Origin: Ciona savignyi | Taxonomy: Eukaryota; Chordata; Ascidiacea; Phlebobranchia; Cionidae | Length of the DNA: 64,000 bases | Reading direction: 5' to 3' | Assembly: GCA_000149265.1 (NCBI GenBank) | Contig: CH002344.1 | Span: forward strand, 2,842,117 to 2,906,116 | In this document: positions 1 through 13,100 of the stretch, in pieces | Layout of the letters: each line of letters opens with the position of its first letter | Numbering within the stretch: position 1 is the first letter of the stretch | Notes under the pieces: generated by a model | Databases searched by the model: none | What the model was told of the DNA's origin: nothing | What the model saw: the letters and a program-made list of their open reading frames with translations, nothing else | Position numbers and translations under genes: made by a program

Positions 1-110
1 GGTTAGCTCGTATGGTAGTGTGTGGGACTGTCAGTCAAAAGGTGGTGGATTCAAAACCAGCCTCTCGCCAGTTGGTTGTGTTCTTAAGCACAGATACGTT
101 GGATTGACAA
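1..110 (+). repeat. SINE-like family 1, head fragment at the window start
   Basis: TTAGCTCGTATGGTAGTGTG and GGTGGATTCAAAACCAGCC are the A- and B-box parts, followed by GTTGGTTGTGTTC and an A-rich stretch. It lies in an intron of the PLAT gene. Confidence 0.6.
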
Positions 111-306
111 AAAAAAAAATTTAAAACAAAACTTGGCAAATTAAAAAGCTCAACAGTAACTATAGCAATGTGTCAATCATATTTAATTTAAACACACTAC
201 TATCTTTTTTGTATTCGAATTTCCGTTTGTGGGATATCCTGAAAAATGCCCTGTGATCAAATAGACCACTAAAAACTCTAGATCCACTAATGGAAACCAT
301 TTTCAG

Positions 307-1137
307 GTACCTATGACATCACAGTGCAAGTTGGCGAGGTTATGGCCCAGGGTAATGAGGTGATTTCTCTCAATGGAATCTTCCAGGGGACAAAGGGGTC
401 AAGCAAGCCAGTGTCACTGGCAGAGTGGCTGCCGGGTGGGGCTAAAGAGTATGTGGGCAAAATGGATGTTGAGGACCTGGGAGAAATCATCAAACTTAGG
501 TTGGTGGCTCAAGTTGTTTCTATTGTTTTTTGTTAAGGTATTTTAAATAGGGTTATCATTTAAATATAAAATAATTATTGGCTTATAATTTGTTTAGTAT
601 AATACAGTGGATAGGATAGGATAGGATCGGATATTGATGTTTATCCCGTACATGGGCTGGAAAATCATGGTTAAAAAACAAACGAACAATTTTAGCACAC
701 TTATCAACCACTGTCGGGTTACCGGAGCTAATAATGTGTGTTGTATAGGATTATGATGTTTCTAATCCACTGGTTTCAGGCAATGTCTATTGTGCTTACA
801 TAAGGTCACAACTGATACCGACTAGCTGTAATTTAGAATACATAACTTTCGATGTACAATGCTATAAAAGATCATTGCATGACAGTCCCATATAATACAT
901 GGGCTACAAAATCAAGGTTACGAAATAAAATCATTTTTACCCTCTTTTTAAATTCAAATCTCTCTAGAGTTGAGATGGATGATTCAGGGAGCGATTTGAA
1001 CCTCCTGCTATCCAGTGTTCATATTTCAAATGACCAGGATTCGATTCATTTCCACTTCCAACGCCGATTCAAATCTACAACTGGAGCCACCACTAAGGAA
1101 ATGCCAGCCCTGCGGAGTTATAAACCGTACATCAAAT
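307..1137 (+). CDS. PLAT unit A (exons 307-499 and 968-1137)
   Basis: Exon 307-499 opens with TYDITVQVGEV, the first PLAT strand, and runs to EDLGEIIKLR; exon 968-1137 continues with VEMDDSGSDLNLLL and a Ser/Thr-rich linker ending SYKPYIK. The acceptors are TTTTCAG and TCTCTAG, the donors GTTGGT and GTAAGT. Phase 2 joins at the first intron and phase 1 leaves the second exon. The second half is degenerate: the usual G-W-x-L signature is not visible. The upstream exon, and hence the residue number, is outside the window. Confidence 0.75.
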
Positions 1138-4100
1138 GTAAGTCTTGTTACAAAACTTACATTCGAATTTTAGCCTCTGAATTGCAAGCGGTGCCGGGAA
1201 ACCACGTAATCCCGTAAATCACCGCCCCTGGTCTTGTATATATATTGATTGGATATGTTGGTCATTTTAATGGAAAAAGGTTTAGTTTTAGTTTAGTTTA
1301 TTTTTTGTTTCCATGATAAAAACACGATGCAGGACCTCGTTAGAACACGTCAAAAAATCAATTATTAAGTTTCGGTATAATTAGACATGGCCGCCTAACC
1401 CACATAAAAAAAAAATAAATAAATGTTTACAAAAAAAATACACTAAGCATCAAAGAAAAAAGTGTGGTTAAGCGATCCGTGTAATGGGGGAGCCGGCTTT
1501 AGGAGAAGGGGTTGCCCGGAAAGTGTGGCTTTAATCAGATAGCCTTTTTCCTGCAGTCGAGTTGCCTAACGTTTTGTCATGTGTATAGTATTACTGGACC
1601 ATTTATTAAACACAAATACATTGAGGCTTTGACTTATATCATAACCATGCTGCAAAGCTGAGTAGCCTAATAGTAGTGCATTAGACTGCCAGTCAAAGGT
1701 TGTCGGATCGAAACCAACATACTTTGCCAGTATTTGCTAAACCTAGTCATTTAATGGTTTGAACTAAAACCAAAATCTAATCCTTTTATCCAATACACTG
1801 TAATAATTCCCTTCCAATGTGCCCAGGGATGTTCCTTCAGTACTTTATAACAACCGCCCTCAAATCTTAATTTGTCTTGTGATTCAAAACTAAATAAAAT
1901 AAATTATTCAAATATTTTTCTATTCGTCTCAGTCGTAAGCTACTTGGTTCACATTGAAATGTCATCAAATGAACCTGGGATCCCATCAGATGGAAAATTA
2001 TCTTTAAAACTATTTGGGGAAAACGGAGATTCTGGTTTTAGAACTCTTTTTATGGGGTAAGATAACCCTACTTCTGTTTTTAAAGCTTTTTATCATCATG
2101 TATTAATATTTGTAAATTTTATTCTTTTTTTAAATATTTAAAAATGCTTATAAGTAATTGTTACCCATGTTAGTTTATAAGCATTAATTTTATTGACCCC
2201 CAAACAAATTTTGCCCCCGAAATCGGTGCTTGTCTTTAGTTGGCTTAATTTGCCCAACAACTTTATTCATAAAACATCTTGAACAGAATGAATGGATTCT
2301 CTGCCACAAAAAGAGCCGCTGGTTACACTTTCCAACTTGAAATATTGGATCTTGGGAACCTGAAGAAAGTGGCCGTGGCATATGGCACCTCATCTTCTAC
2401 ATCAGGTATGTTTCTAACATGGGTTCTTCATCCGGCCTGTTAGTCTGGCGGTTTAGTCCGTCGCCTTTCAGCCCAAGGGTTGCAGGTACGAAACTGGTCG
2501 CTAGCTAGTCGGTTGTGTCCTTGGGCAAGGCACTTGACCGACATTGCCTGAACCCAGAGGATTGGGTTCTACCAAATTAAAGGAACGTGTCTATCATATA
2601 CAACACACTGCAATAGCTCCGGTAACCCGATGGTGGGCACGAGGTGATCTGATGAGTGCCCGTGTAATAACCCCCTTGGTTTTCCCATTCACAGGAATAA
2701 ACATGAATATCCTATCCTATCCTATGGGTTCTAAATTTTAATTCAGGGTTTCTACCAATTGATTTAAATTTTTTTTCCCAACTGGATTTATTGGATTTAT
2801 AAGATTTCTGGGCAAAGTCCATTTTTTAGCAATGTTACCGCTGAGTGTGGTTGAAGGACTCTCCAGTTCTCTTTTCTTAAATTTTCATTTATACAGTTTA
2901 GTGTCCATTTTGTGTATTCAAGCTGTCCAATTTCCAATCACATTAGACATTTTGGAAACTGAACTATTATTACAAGAGGTTCCAAATCTGCTATTTTGAT
3001 AATACTCACTGGCAGCTATTTAAATATTATTTTTCCTGAAAGTTTCCCTCACTGGAGTAACTACGATTCTTCTTATTGTGCCACCACGAACCATGCCCTA
3101 ACAATTTAAATCTATCTTGTTGCGATATGAAAAGTGTATTTTAGGATTTCAGCCATTTTCATGAGAAATGTTAAATATATACATTATGTCTGTGTAAGTG
3201 TAATTACCTATTTTAAAATTGGAAATATAGTTAACTTGATTTGTAAAGGAGCGCTTTTAGAAGCAGGGTGGAAAAGTAAAACTTTTTGTAACTTCATTAT
3301 TAATTTTTTAATAATATAACAATGCTAACAGTAATAATAACCTTTGTTATCTTATGTAGCTTTTCATGAGAATTAATTTTGTTAATCCATTAAAACTGCT
3401 GCCGTAAAATTCAGTGCCTAACTGCAATAGCTCTGGTAACCCGACGGTGGGGCGAGGTGATCAGACGATTGCACGTGTGTTAACCCCCTTGGTTTTCCCA
3501 TTCACGGGGATAAACATGAATATCCTATCTTATCCCTAAGTGCCTGTTGAAAACGGCACCAACTATTGGGTCTCTGCAACTATCGCAGAGGGTTGTATAG
3601 GCAGCTATATTTGTTTAATGACATTATTTATAAAAATTCTTCAGGAGCAGGATGGAAGATCGGGAAGATCCGCATCTTCCTCCCTTGTCCTCCCAACTCC
3701 TTTGCCGGCTCCCCCACCTCCGAAGAATCCTACATCTGCTCCGTTGATCATCTCTTCAAGACGACTCCCTCAATCTCCCGTGTGGAGAAGGAGTTTGCTC
3801 TCTCCTCTGCCGCATCCGATCCGGATGTGAATCAGATCTTCAGAGCAACATCCGCGTACAAAGCGAGGAACATGGTGAAGCCTCCACCTCCTTCGAGTGG
3901 GGAATGGAAGTTGACGTTGACTTCCGATCAGTTTGACGAGGTTTAAGTTATTTTTTGTACGACTGCATCTAGCTCAGGACTTCCCAAACTTTTAAGCTTG
4001 CACCCAGTAATGGGATTTAAAATTTTAAGAACAGGTTTTGTTTTGTATCGTACTTACTAACAACAGGTTCCCTAAAAGATCCAATGTCTGTAAAAAAAGT

Positions 4101-7100
4101 AAGAATCGGATCGGTGATTATCCCGACGTTCCAAGAACGGATTTGACCAAACCCAGGCGAACCTCTTGAATCCCATCAATGCTTGCGACCCCTTGTGTTT
4201 TATTAAAACTTTTCACGATCCTTTTTCACGTTTAAATCTAAAAAAGTCTAAAAAAGTATAATAGATATCCTAGTTTTGTGAAATTAATGTAATTTTCGCA
4301 ACCCTTAAAATTCATTGCACGACCCCCAATTCGGGAAGCCCTGATAGAGCGAATAAGAATGTGGATAATAAACAGTCGGGTTATAACTTTAATTTTTACC
4401 CTGATCACTTTTTGTATGCTTGGAGCTATTGTAGTATGTTGGGTATAATTGACACACTCTTTTAGATTTAGTACAATTCATTAATTGGATTCATCAACAT
4501 CTTTTTCAGGAATCTCAGACTAATCACGCCACTCTGCAAATCTTCGGCGCTCGTGAGTCCTCCGAGATCCTCAACATCATGGACTTTGAGGCTGGGACTG
4601 ATCCCACATCTCAACTGTGCACCAGAACAAAGCACATTAACCTGGGAACGAAAATGGCCGACTTGAACATGGTGCGGGTTGTGCTGAAGCAAAATACAAT
4701 GGTTCGCATACATAAGGTGATTATGGTTGTTTACTCCGATTTCATGACTTTGTTTTATAAGTTATGTCCTTATGCTAAAAAATTGTGGCTAAAAATGCGT
4801 TATAATAAATGTAGATATCACACATGAATAATAAAATGTGTGTTAAATATTCCTTTTATTTATATTTTAAGGTATGGGAATGGGTAGAAAGAAGAAATAC
4901 TGGTGTTTTTATATATTCCAGTCAAATGGCAGTCAAGTACTGTGGCCATAATCCGAAAAATGCTGGGTTCTATCCGCACACTTGCCACAAAACATTGTAA
5001 ATGTCTTTGGGCCAAGTTCCCAATGGCATTACATCAACCCAGTCGATTCTAATGAATATTTTTATTCATGTGACACTACCAATAGCAACTCAGATGCTGC
5101 AACAAACTGAATCATTTTTCCCACAGATTAAGTTAAAAGACATTACCACACACCAAGAATACCTGTCCTTTGTCAGTCCCGCCACTCGACTGAATACGAA
5201 GGCGGATAAGGATGGGAGAATTGTATACGATCTTCCTCTGTTGAAACCTGACCAGAATCCAATCTCCAACCACAAGTATGAGGTAAGTGGATTGTACACA
5301 AAATGTACTTTTTGAGGAGCATTATCACAAAACACAAAGAAAGTTGGTAAGTTATGTCCATGGGCAAGATGCTTAACGAACATTGCCTGAACCCAATGGA
5401 ATAATGGGTTTACCAAATTAATGAACCAAATGAATAATACCCAAAACACTGAAAAAGCTCTGTTAACTAACAGTTGGCACTAGGACAATTGCCTGTGTAT
5501 TATATTCTATGCTCTATTATGCTGTGTTTTATACTCATTTTCTTATAATAAGATTGTTCACAGATAAAGGTGCGGACTGGAGACCATCTTGCAGCTGGTA
5601 CAGACGCCGACATATTGTTCACCATCCACGGAACAAAGGGGGAAACCGGACCTTGGTCGCTTGCCAAGTTGTCAGCCGATCCTGACAACTTATTTCAACC
5701 TGTGAGTTTATAACTTTTTCACCACAATTTTCAACGTTTTAAGGATTTACATTAACTCGACAATTGCCATTTTAACCCCTAGGTGTGGGGCTGTAAGTGC
5801 AATAGGGGGTGTAACCCTAAGTGTAAGAGGGGGTGTTTCTACCGCTCGGATGGGGGTTGTAAGTGAGAGGTTTTGAGTTTGATTCTAACATTGGTAAAAT
5901 TGACGGACATTGCCTAAACTTGGTTTTATTAAATAGACTGATTAAATAGGTAAATTATATATAGTAGTTAGCTCCTTAGTAGCTTGTCTGACTATCAACC
6001 CAAAGGTGGTGGGTTCGAAACCAGCCGCAGGCTCCGCCCAATCAGCATGGTGTGTCATTGTGTTACTCTACAGCCGAAGAGTTGCTGATTCCAAACTGGG
6101 CGCCAGCTAGTTGGTTATATCCTTCGGCAAGGCACTTACCGGACATTTCCTGAACCCAGTGGAATGTTAGGTTCTACAAAATTAAAAGAACGTCCTAATC
6201 ATACACAACACACTGTAATAGCTCAGGTAACCAGACGGTGGGCGTAGGCTCTGAAGATTGCCCGTGTAGTAACGACGATTATAGGTGTAGTAATCTGACG
6301 ATTACCCGTGTAGTACCGTTCCTTGCGTTTTCCTACAGGGATAGACATAAATATCCAATCCGATTATTTCAGGGACACGAGGACGAATTCACTCTGGAAA
6401 CAAGTGATGTGGGCGAGCCGCGAAAGGTTACTATAGGTCACACGGCCGAAGGAAAGGGAGCGGGGTGGTTTCTTGATGACGTCATAATCACAGAAACACG
6501 TGACAAACAGGATACCGAATACGTGTTTCCCTGTCACAAGTGAATATTGTTTTTTTTTTGGCTAAATTAGTAATTTTTGGAGCTCAGTACGCAAGAAAGA
6601 ATACGGTCGTGTGGCCAAATGGTTAAGGCGACCGATACATATAACGACTAACACACAAAAAAACGGTCTTAGCAATGAACCCATTATGAGTTCGAAACTA
6701 AGCCCGGTAAAAAAAAGAATGAGTATGGTCATGTGGCTTAATGGTTAAAGCGACAGATATGAATACTAATTTTATATAAAATCTGTCTTGGTGTCGAACT
6801 CATGAAAGGTTCAAAACCTAGCCTGGTTTAAACAGTAGAAAGAAACATTCAGCCAGGTTAGTTCATTGGTTGCCCATTGTCACATGGGTTGATGTTATAC
6901 CGTGTTGTCTTTGATCGAGTCACTGGACGAACGGACGTTACTTGAAACCAGTGAATTATTGTTTGGAAGGAAATCTGTATAATGTACAAACACCCTGCTA
7001 CGTTTGTCAGTAAGCACACAGTATCTTTCAACTTTTTTGTCTTTTTTTACTGGACTAAGTTTCGAACCCATGATTAGCTCATCACTAAGACCGAAATAAG

Positions 7101-10100
7101 TATATGAATCGCTCACGTTAACCATTCGACCACACAATCGTAATTATACAACTAAATTGGAGAGGATATTCTGTTTATACTCGTAAATGGAAAAACCAAG
7201 GGGATAAACACACGGGCAATCGTCAGATCACCTCGCGCCCACCGTCGGGTTACCGAAACTATTGCAGTGTGTTGTATATGATAGACACGTTCCTTCAATT
7301 TGGTAAAACCCATTAATCCACTGGGTTCAGGCAATGTCTTTTAAGTGCCTTGCCCAAGGACACAACCGACTAGCTAGCGACTAGTTTCGCATCTGCAACC
7401 TTTCGATTGCAAGGCGACGCACTAAACCGCCAGACTAACCGACCGGACAAATGTCAACACCTCATGCGTTTCATTTATTTTGTCGGTCTCACATGACCAT
7501 CCTTTCCGAACTGTGTTTTTTAATCAATTTAAAAGCTGTTCACATGAAGGTGGTTAGACGACTCTGTGGACGACCGGTTGACGGAACGTGACGTCACAGT
7601 TGGCGGGACCAGAGGAAACAAGATGGCGTCGAAGGCGAGAAATCCCGGGGGAAATGGTCGTGTGTATTGCGTACAAAGCCAGACCTGTTGGGGCCAGGTA
7701 TGAGTCCAACAAATGGATGGGATATTCTTGTTTATCCCCGTGTATAGGAAAACGCAAGGGGCGCTATCACACAGGTAATCGTCAAATTACCAGCCCCCAC
7801 CGTTGGGTTGCCGGGCTATTTCAGTGTTTGTGTGTGTGCATGATTAAGATATTTCTTTAATTTAGTAGCACTTATCGTTTCACTGGGTTCAGGCATTATT
7901 CGTTAAGTGCCTTGCCAAGGACGCAACTGGCTAGCTAGCAGAAAGGTAACACACTAAACTATTCGGCCAGACTACGGAAATGAGTCATGGAATTATATAC
8001 CGTAATATGAAGTACATTGGATAAATTTACTTGTAACATTATCATTAATCCTTTTATTGACGAATTATATTAGTTGTAATATGTACGTAATAGAGTAGAT
8101 TCTGATACCCAAGGCAAATAGTATCAGGACAAAACTTTGATAAAAATACATCAAATCTTTTAGTAAACGGCAAACTGGTAATATCCCCGTATTGTGCCAC
8201 CGGTGATGTAATTGTTTTTTTAGTAAATTTGAACATAAATGCATGATTGATAAACTTTAAAATCGGCAATAGATGTATGACATTGTGTACATTAAATTGT
8301 AATCGTTAAATTGTGAAAATATCACGTTTTTTATTTATTTTTTACCGGGCTACATTTCGAACCAACGAGGGGCGGTTTTTGTATAGGAATCGTTATAATA
8401 TGTATCGGTTGTGTTATCCATTCGTCCAGGCGGTCCAAAGTTAGTGATGTTTTTAATAATTTATAATAAAAGTAAATCAGCTTATGTAAATCAAAAAATC
8501 CCTAGTAAACGTTAAGTTTAGAAGTCAAACTACATCATTGGCAAACGCCACGTTTTAAAGGCATAGGAAATTCTGTTTCAGAGAAAAAGTGTTTTAATGA
8601 TTCGAGTATTTGCCTAAAGACATGCAAAGATAAACAGGACAGGCTTTTGTTTGAACAAATCGAATGTGTGTTCACCATTGCAATTGTACACAAAAAACTG
8701 TTTGTTTTCAAAACCATGGCATTTCAATTGCCAATTTGTGTAAATAGAGAGTTGGTAAGTGTATTGATTGTACAAATACACTTTTTTAGGACTCACTCTT
8801 GGGAAATTTAACCAGAAAGGTTGTTTAGTAGTATAATTTAAGTTATTTCCCTGCAAAACATTTATTGATCCCGCTCAAAATCTATGTAAACAGTTGTATC
8901 GAATGTAACAATTACGGGATTATGGTGTTCATGTAAAACCGGTCTTAACCTGTTTTGGTATGTTCCAGGGTCAAATTGCCGGTCGTGTTGTGTTCTGCTT
9001 GAGCGAGGGCGGAACGCACGAGAAACTGTGTCGCGTCGACCAGGAATCCACCGTTTTCGACGTCACAATCGACTCTGTTTTCCCACGGAAAATCCGCGTC
9101 TTCAACGAGTCGAAGGGGGAAGAGAATAAAACTTGGCCTTTTGAGGAGGTGAGATGAACAGATGTGTAAACAAGCGAAGACGGCTCGCCTAAACGTTGTT
9201 CGCATATTTCGCCATTGACCTAATTCGTCATTTCACGGAAACCTTACTTTTTTCGGTGCTTAATGCGTGGAGTTGTTTAAAGTACTTTTATTCGCATTAG
9301 CCAAGCAGAAACACAGCTGTTAAAAATATTTGATGAAACAACACTTAAATTGCGGTGACTTACAGTACCCATAAAAAGAAGCCAAATTAATGCTATTCAA
9401 AACTATGCGTGGAATAACACTTTACAATCTAACCTTGTTTTGGCAAATTCACCAAAAGCAATTAACGAATTCGTAATATTGCCTTATGATAAAAGACAAT
9501 CTAATCTCCGGCGAAAATAGTTTATTTGGCAATGTTATTACTGCGGCAGCTTTGTAAACAGAAGAGAAAAAGTTTTATGTTGAAAGATGTATTTTAAAGT
9601 GAAAAATCTAAATCCGTCGAAGAAGTTTTGAAAACGAGAGAGGCCACTTTCCTTGAAAAAAAGAAAAAAAGTCGATTGCTGTCGCGGAAATATGCGAGTT
9701 CGGTATGCTCTCCTTATATGGGCATCATGGCGAGCAGACGACATATTTATTGCTCGGCCTAGGAGAGATATTACTTTCTCACATTACAACGCATAACTGT
9801 GCCAGTTTCACGCTGCTTATATGACTCCCCGGGAAATGTTAAAATGCTTAACATTCACTCTATAAACGTTTTCATTTCCAAAGAAAGTAATTTTGAGCGG
9901 TTTTACGGTTATAGCGCAAATTTATATGGGAGTCTGGTGCTATATTAACATTCGCAACGCAATACATCAAAAAACACGCACACTAGCTTAAGCACATACT
10001 AGCCTATAAATCTAACTCTAAATAGCCTATAAATATAAATCTAAATTCGTTGCATATTTTAAACTGTCAATTTTTAATATGTCCAGTTACGAATGGATGA

Positions 10101-13100
10101 CGTCGACACCGGTGAAAAACTTCGGTTCCTGTTCGATAGCGACCCCGTGTGGTCGGGCAGCGACCGAGGCTACGTGAGGGAAGTGCCGGTGGTGCGACAG
10201 GGGCTTCCGTTCGCACCCGGTAAGTCGGTGGCGCCGGATTCGATTCTCTGAGCAGTTTTTTTGTAAACCAGAGCTCTATGTGTTTTTTTGTGCAAACAAA
10301 AATGGAATATCTGCAACTACATAGTACTAACACAACCCGAAAGCCCGGGTCGGTATGGTGCGGATGACGCAAAGGCTTATATTTTCGTGGTGTTACAATC
10401 GGGCCGTTGATAACCTTTCCAAACAACTTTACTCACGTTAAGCTACAAGTCACTATTTTCGGTTTTTGCATAAGAGGTCTGACCATTAAACTAAATCGCG
10501 CATTGTTTCAACCATGTTATTCTCCCGGCCAAATTTCTCCAATATGGCCGTTATTCCGCGCGGTGTCGTCCCAGAGCAATGCACATAGGATATTCATGTT
10601 TTTTTTATCTCCGTGATGCGAAACGCAAGGTATATTAGCAATGTTCACCTCTCAAACACTTAAGTACTATAAGTAGGTGGTGGTTCGTAAGTANNNNNNN
10701 NNNNNNNNNNNNNNNNNNNNNNNNNNNNNNNNNNNNNNNNNNNNNNNNNNNNNNNNNNNNNNNNNNNNNNNNNNNNNNNNNNNNNNNNNNNNNNNNNNNN
10801 NNNNNNNNNNNNNNNNNNNNNNNNNNNNNNNNNNNNNNNNNNNNNNNNNNNNNNNNNNNNNNNNNNNNNNNNNNNNNNNNNNNNNNNNNNNNNNNNNNNN
10901 CAACCGTTAATCCATGAAATAGGCGATGTCCACCAAGTTCTTTGCTCAAAGATTAACCCTTAAACCAAGGTTGCGCAATATCTGGCGATCTGCAGACCCA
11001 ACTTTGTCCAGATGGAAAAAAGTGCAAATTGTAAACATAATGCAATATCTCCAGTAACCCTAATGGTGCACGACATAATCCGGCGATTGTACCCCCTTCG
11101 TTAAAACCTTTCTTACATTGGGAAAAAAACTTAATTTTCATATTCCAACCAATATTTCATTATTCTAATTCCGACCTGATTCAGATAAGTCTAGCACAAT
11201 GTTAACTATGCGCAAGTAAAAGCCTAACATCCTTGCCCAATTACAAATCAAATATTTACCTCTTACGTTGTTGTCAACGGTCATAAATCGAAGTCATTGG
11301 TGGTGGAATGTATGACGAAGAGGTGTTCTCGTTTGTCCGTGCTTTATAGATTCCATACGATGCGTGGCGTGTGCAAGTTTATGAATAATATCATAATAAA
11401 AGCAACTTCGCGTGCCAACCCATTGTTATGTACGCTTTGCATAGTTAACTACCCAATTTGAATATTAGAAGGCGGATAAAAGAAAGCTTTTGTTATAAAT
11501 TTGTTTGGTGTATTATAGGAAGTTTAAGTTTGCACATGCTTATAGTATAGATTTTGCGTGCAAGTCCAATCACGCGGCGTACCATGAACAATCCTATCTT
11601 GGTTGCCAAACCCTGCATTAAACCATTGGGTTCAATCAATGCCCCCACACAAGAAAACGATCGAGGTCGGGTATCGATCCTGCATCCTTCTGTCTTCGGT
11701 CCGACACGCCACGATTAGGTTAACTGACTAGACTACAATTATCTGACAGTTCAAATGGCGGTTATACATCGTTACCGATCTATGACCTAAAACACATCTG
11801 CGCAAGGCCAAAGGTTCGAACCGACTATAAATATCGTTTTGTTTTGCAGTCATCACATACTACGTGATCCTTTGCACGAGCAGCCAATCAGATGCCGAGT
11901 TTCAACCGACTCTCGTCACGCTTCGGTTGCGTGGGAAGAATGGCGACACCTACTGGCAGACGATAGCGGATGCTGACGTAAGCAGTTTAGGCGTGAAACG
12001 CAAAATGTTTGTGATTTGACGTAAAATGAAAGAAATGTTAATGTTTGTATATCCGTAAACCAAGTTAGTTGGAAAAGAGGGAAAACAGGTTAAGTGTTAG
12101 TGCTAGTGTATGGAGAACGAATCTTAAATCTGGATAAAACAGGAGACTCAAGTTTATCTACGATGAGGGAATCACGTACTGTTTTATGACATGAACAATT
12201 TTGGGAACAGCTTGTTGCAACGCCAGTGTGTCAAATAATGAGAGAAAAAGTTTGCTACAATTTTTTTTTATCTTTAATCCACTGGGTTCATGCGACATCC
12301 GATAAGCGCCTTGCACAAAAATAGACCTGGTTGGTTTCGATCTTAAACCTTTCGTCTGTCAGTTCAACTCGCTACCATTCAGCCAACTGGCTGGGTGTGG
12401 CTGGAAATGCCCGATGAATGCACTATGCGGTCAACAATCATGCCGCACCATGGCATTACGCACTCAATATACAACGGCAAAAACATGATTCATTTGCCTT
12501 TGCTTGGGTCTTGTAATGCGATGACGCTATCAATTAGCAATGATTAGCCACGTTTCTCTGATCGACGAAGTTTCGATAAAACGTTTTCCAAGTACAGTCT
12601 TGCTCGTAACATCTGCCTAATTAAATCGAACGATCCTCGGCAAACGTCACAGGGTCAACTCGTGCCCATATAAGTCCGGCATTTTTCCTCCAGAACTCGG
12701 CCGGAAAATTCCAGCCCGGCCGCATAAACGTCTTCACGATCGAGGCCGTCGAGCTTGGTGACGTCATCGATTACGTCACCATCAACGTCAAAGGTCCTAT
12801 GACGTCATCGTGGCATCTCGAGCGTGTCAAAGTGAAGAAGGGCTATTATGACGACGTGGAACAGATATTTGAATACAACAAGTAAGTGGAAATATATGCT
12901 CGTAACGTAACAATTATTCAATTCGTGTCCTTTTTTTATTTCATTGGCCATCCCCATTGCATTTTTGACATAACAATACTAATGCAGTGCATGGAACAAT
13001 CCTTAAGAATAAAGGCACACTATGCACGCGAAATTGTAAAATTTCTTCTCCCAAAATATATAAAAAAATCGGTTTATTTCGTTTTAATTTTACAGCATTT

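Noticed and set aside
2544-2741. Small ORFs sharing the LKERVYHIQHTAIAPVTRRW pattern (also 7152, 19120, 26974, 59456)
   Set aside because: They are all readings of the family 1 repeat body, hence their similarity. No sign of coding selection.
6604-6660. tRNA gene-like A and B boxes
   Set aside because: No acceptor or anticodon stems pair and copies are many and diverged, so these are SINE heads.
10635-10949. ORFs spanning N runs (also 47054-47504)
   Set aside because: Artefacts of unknown bases.
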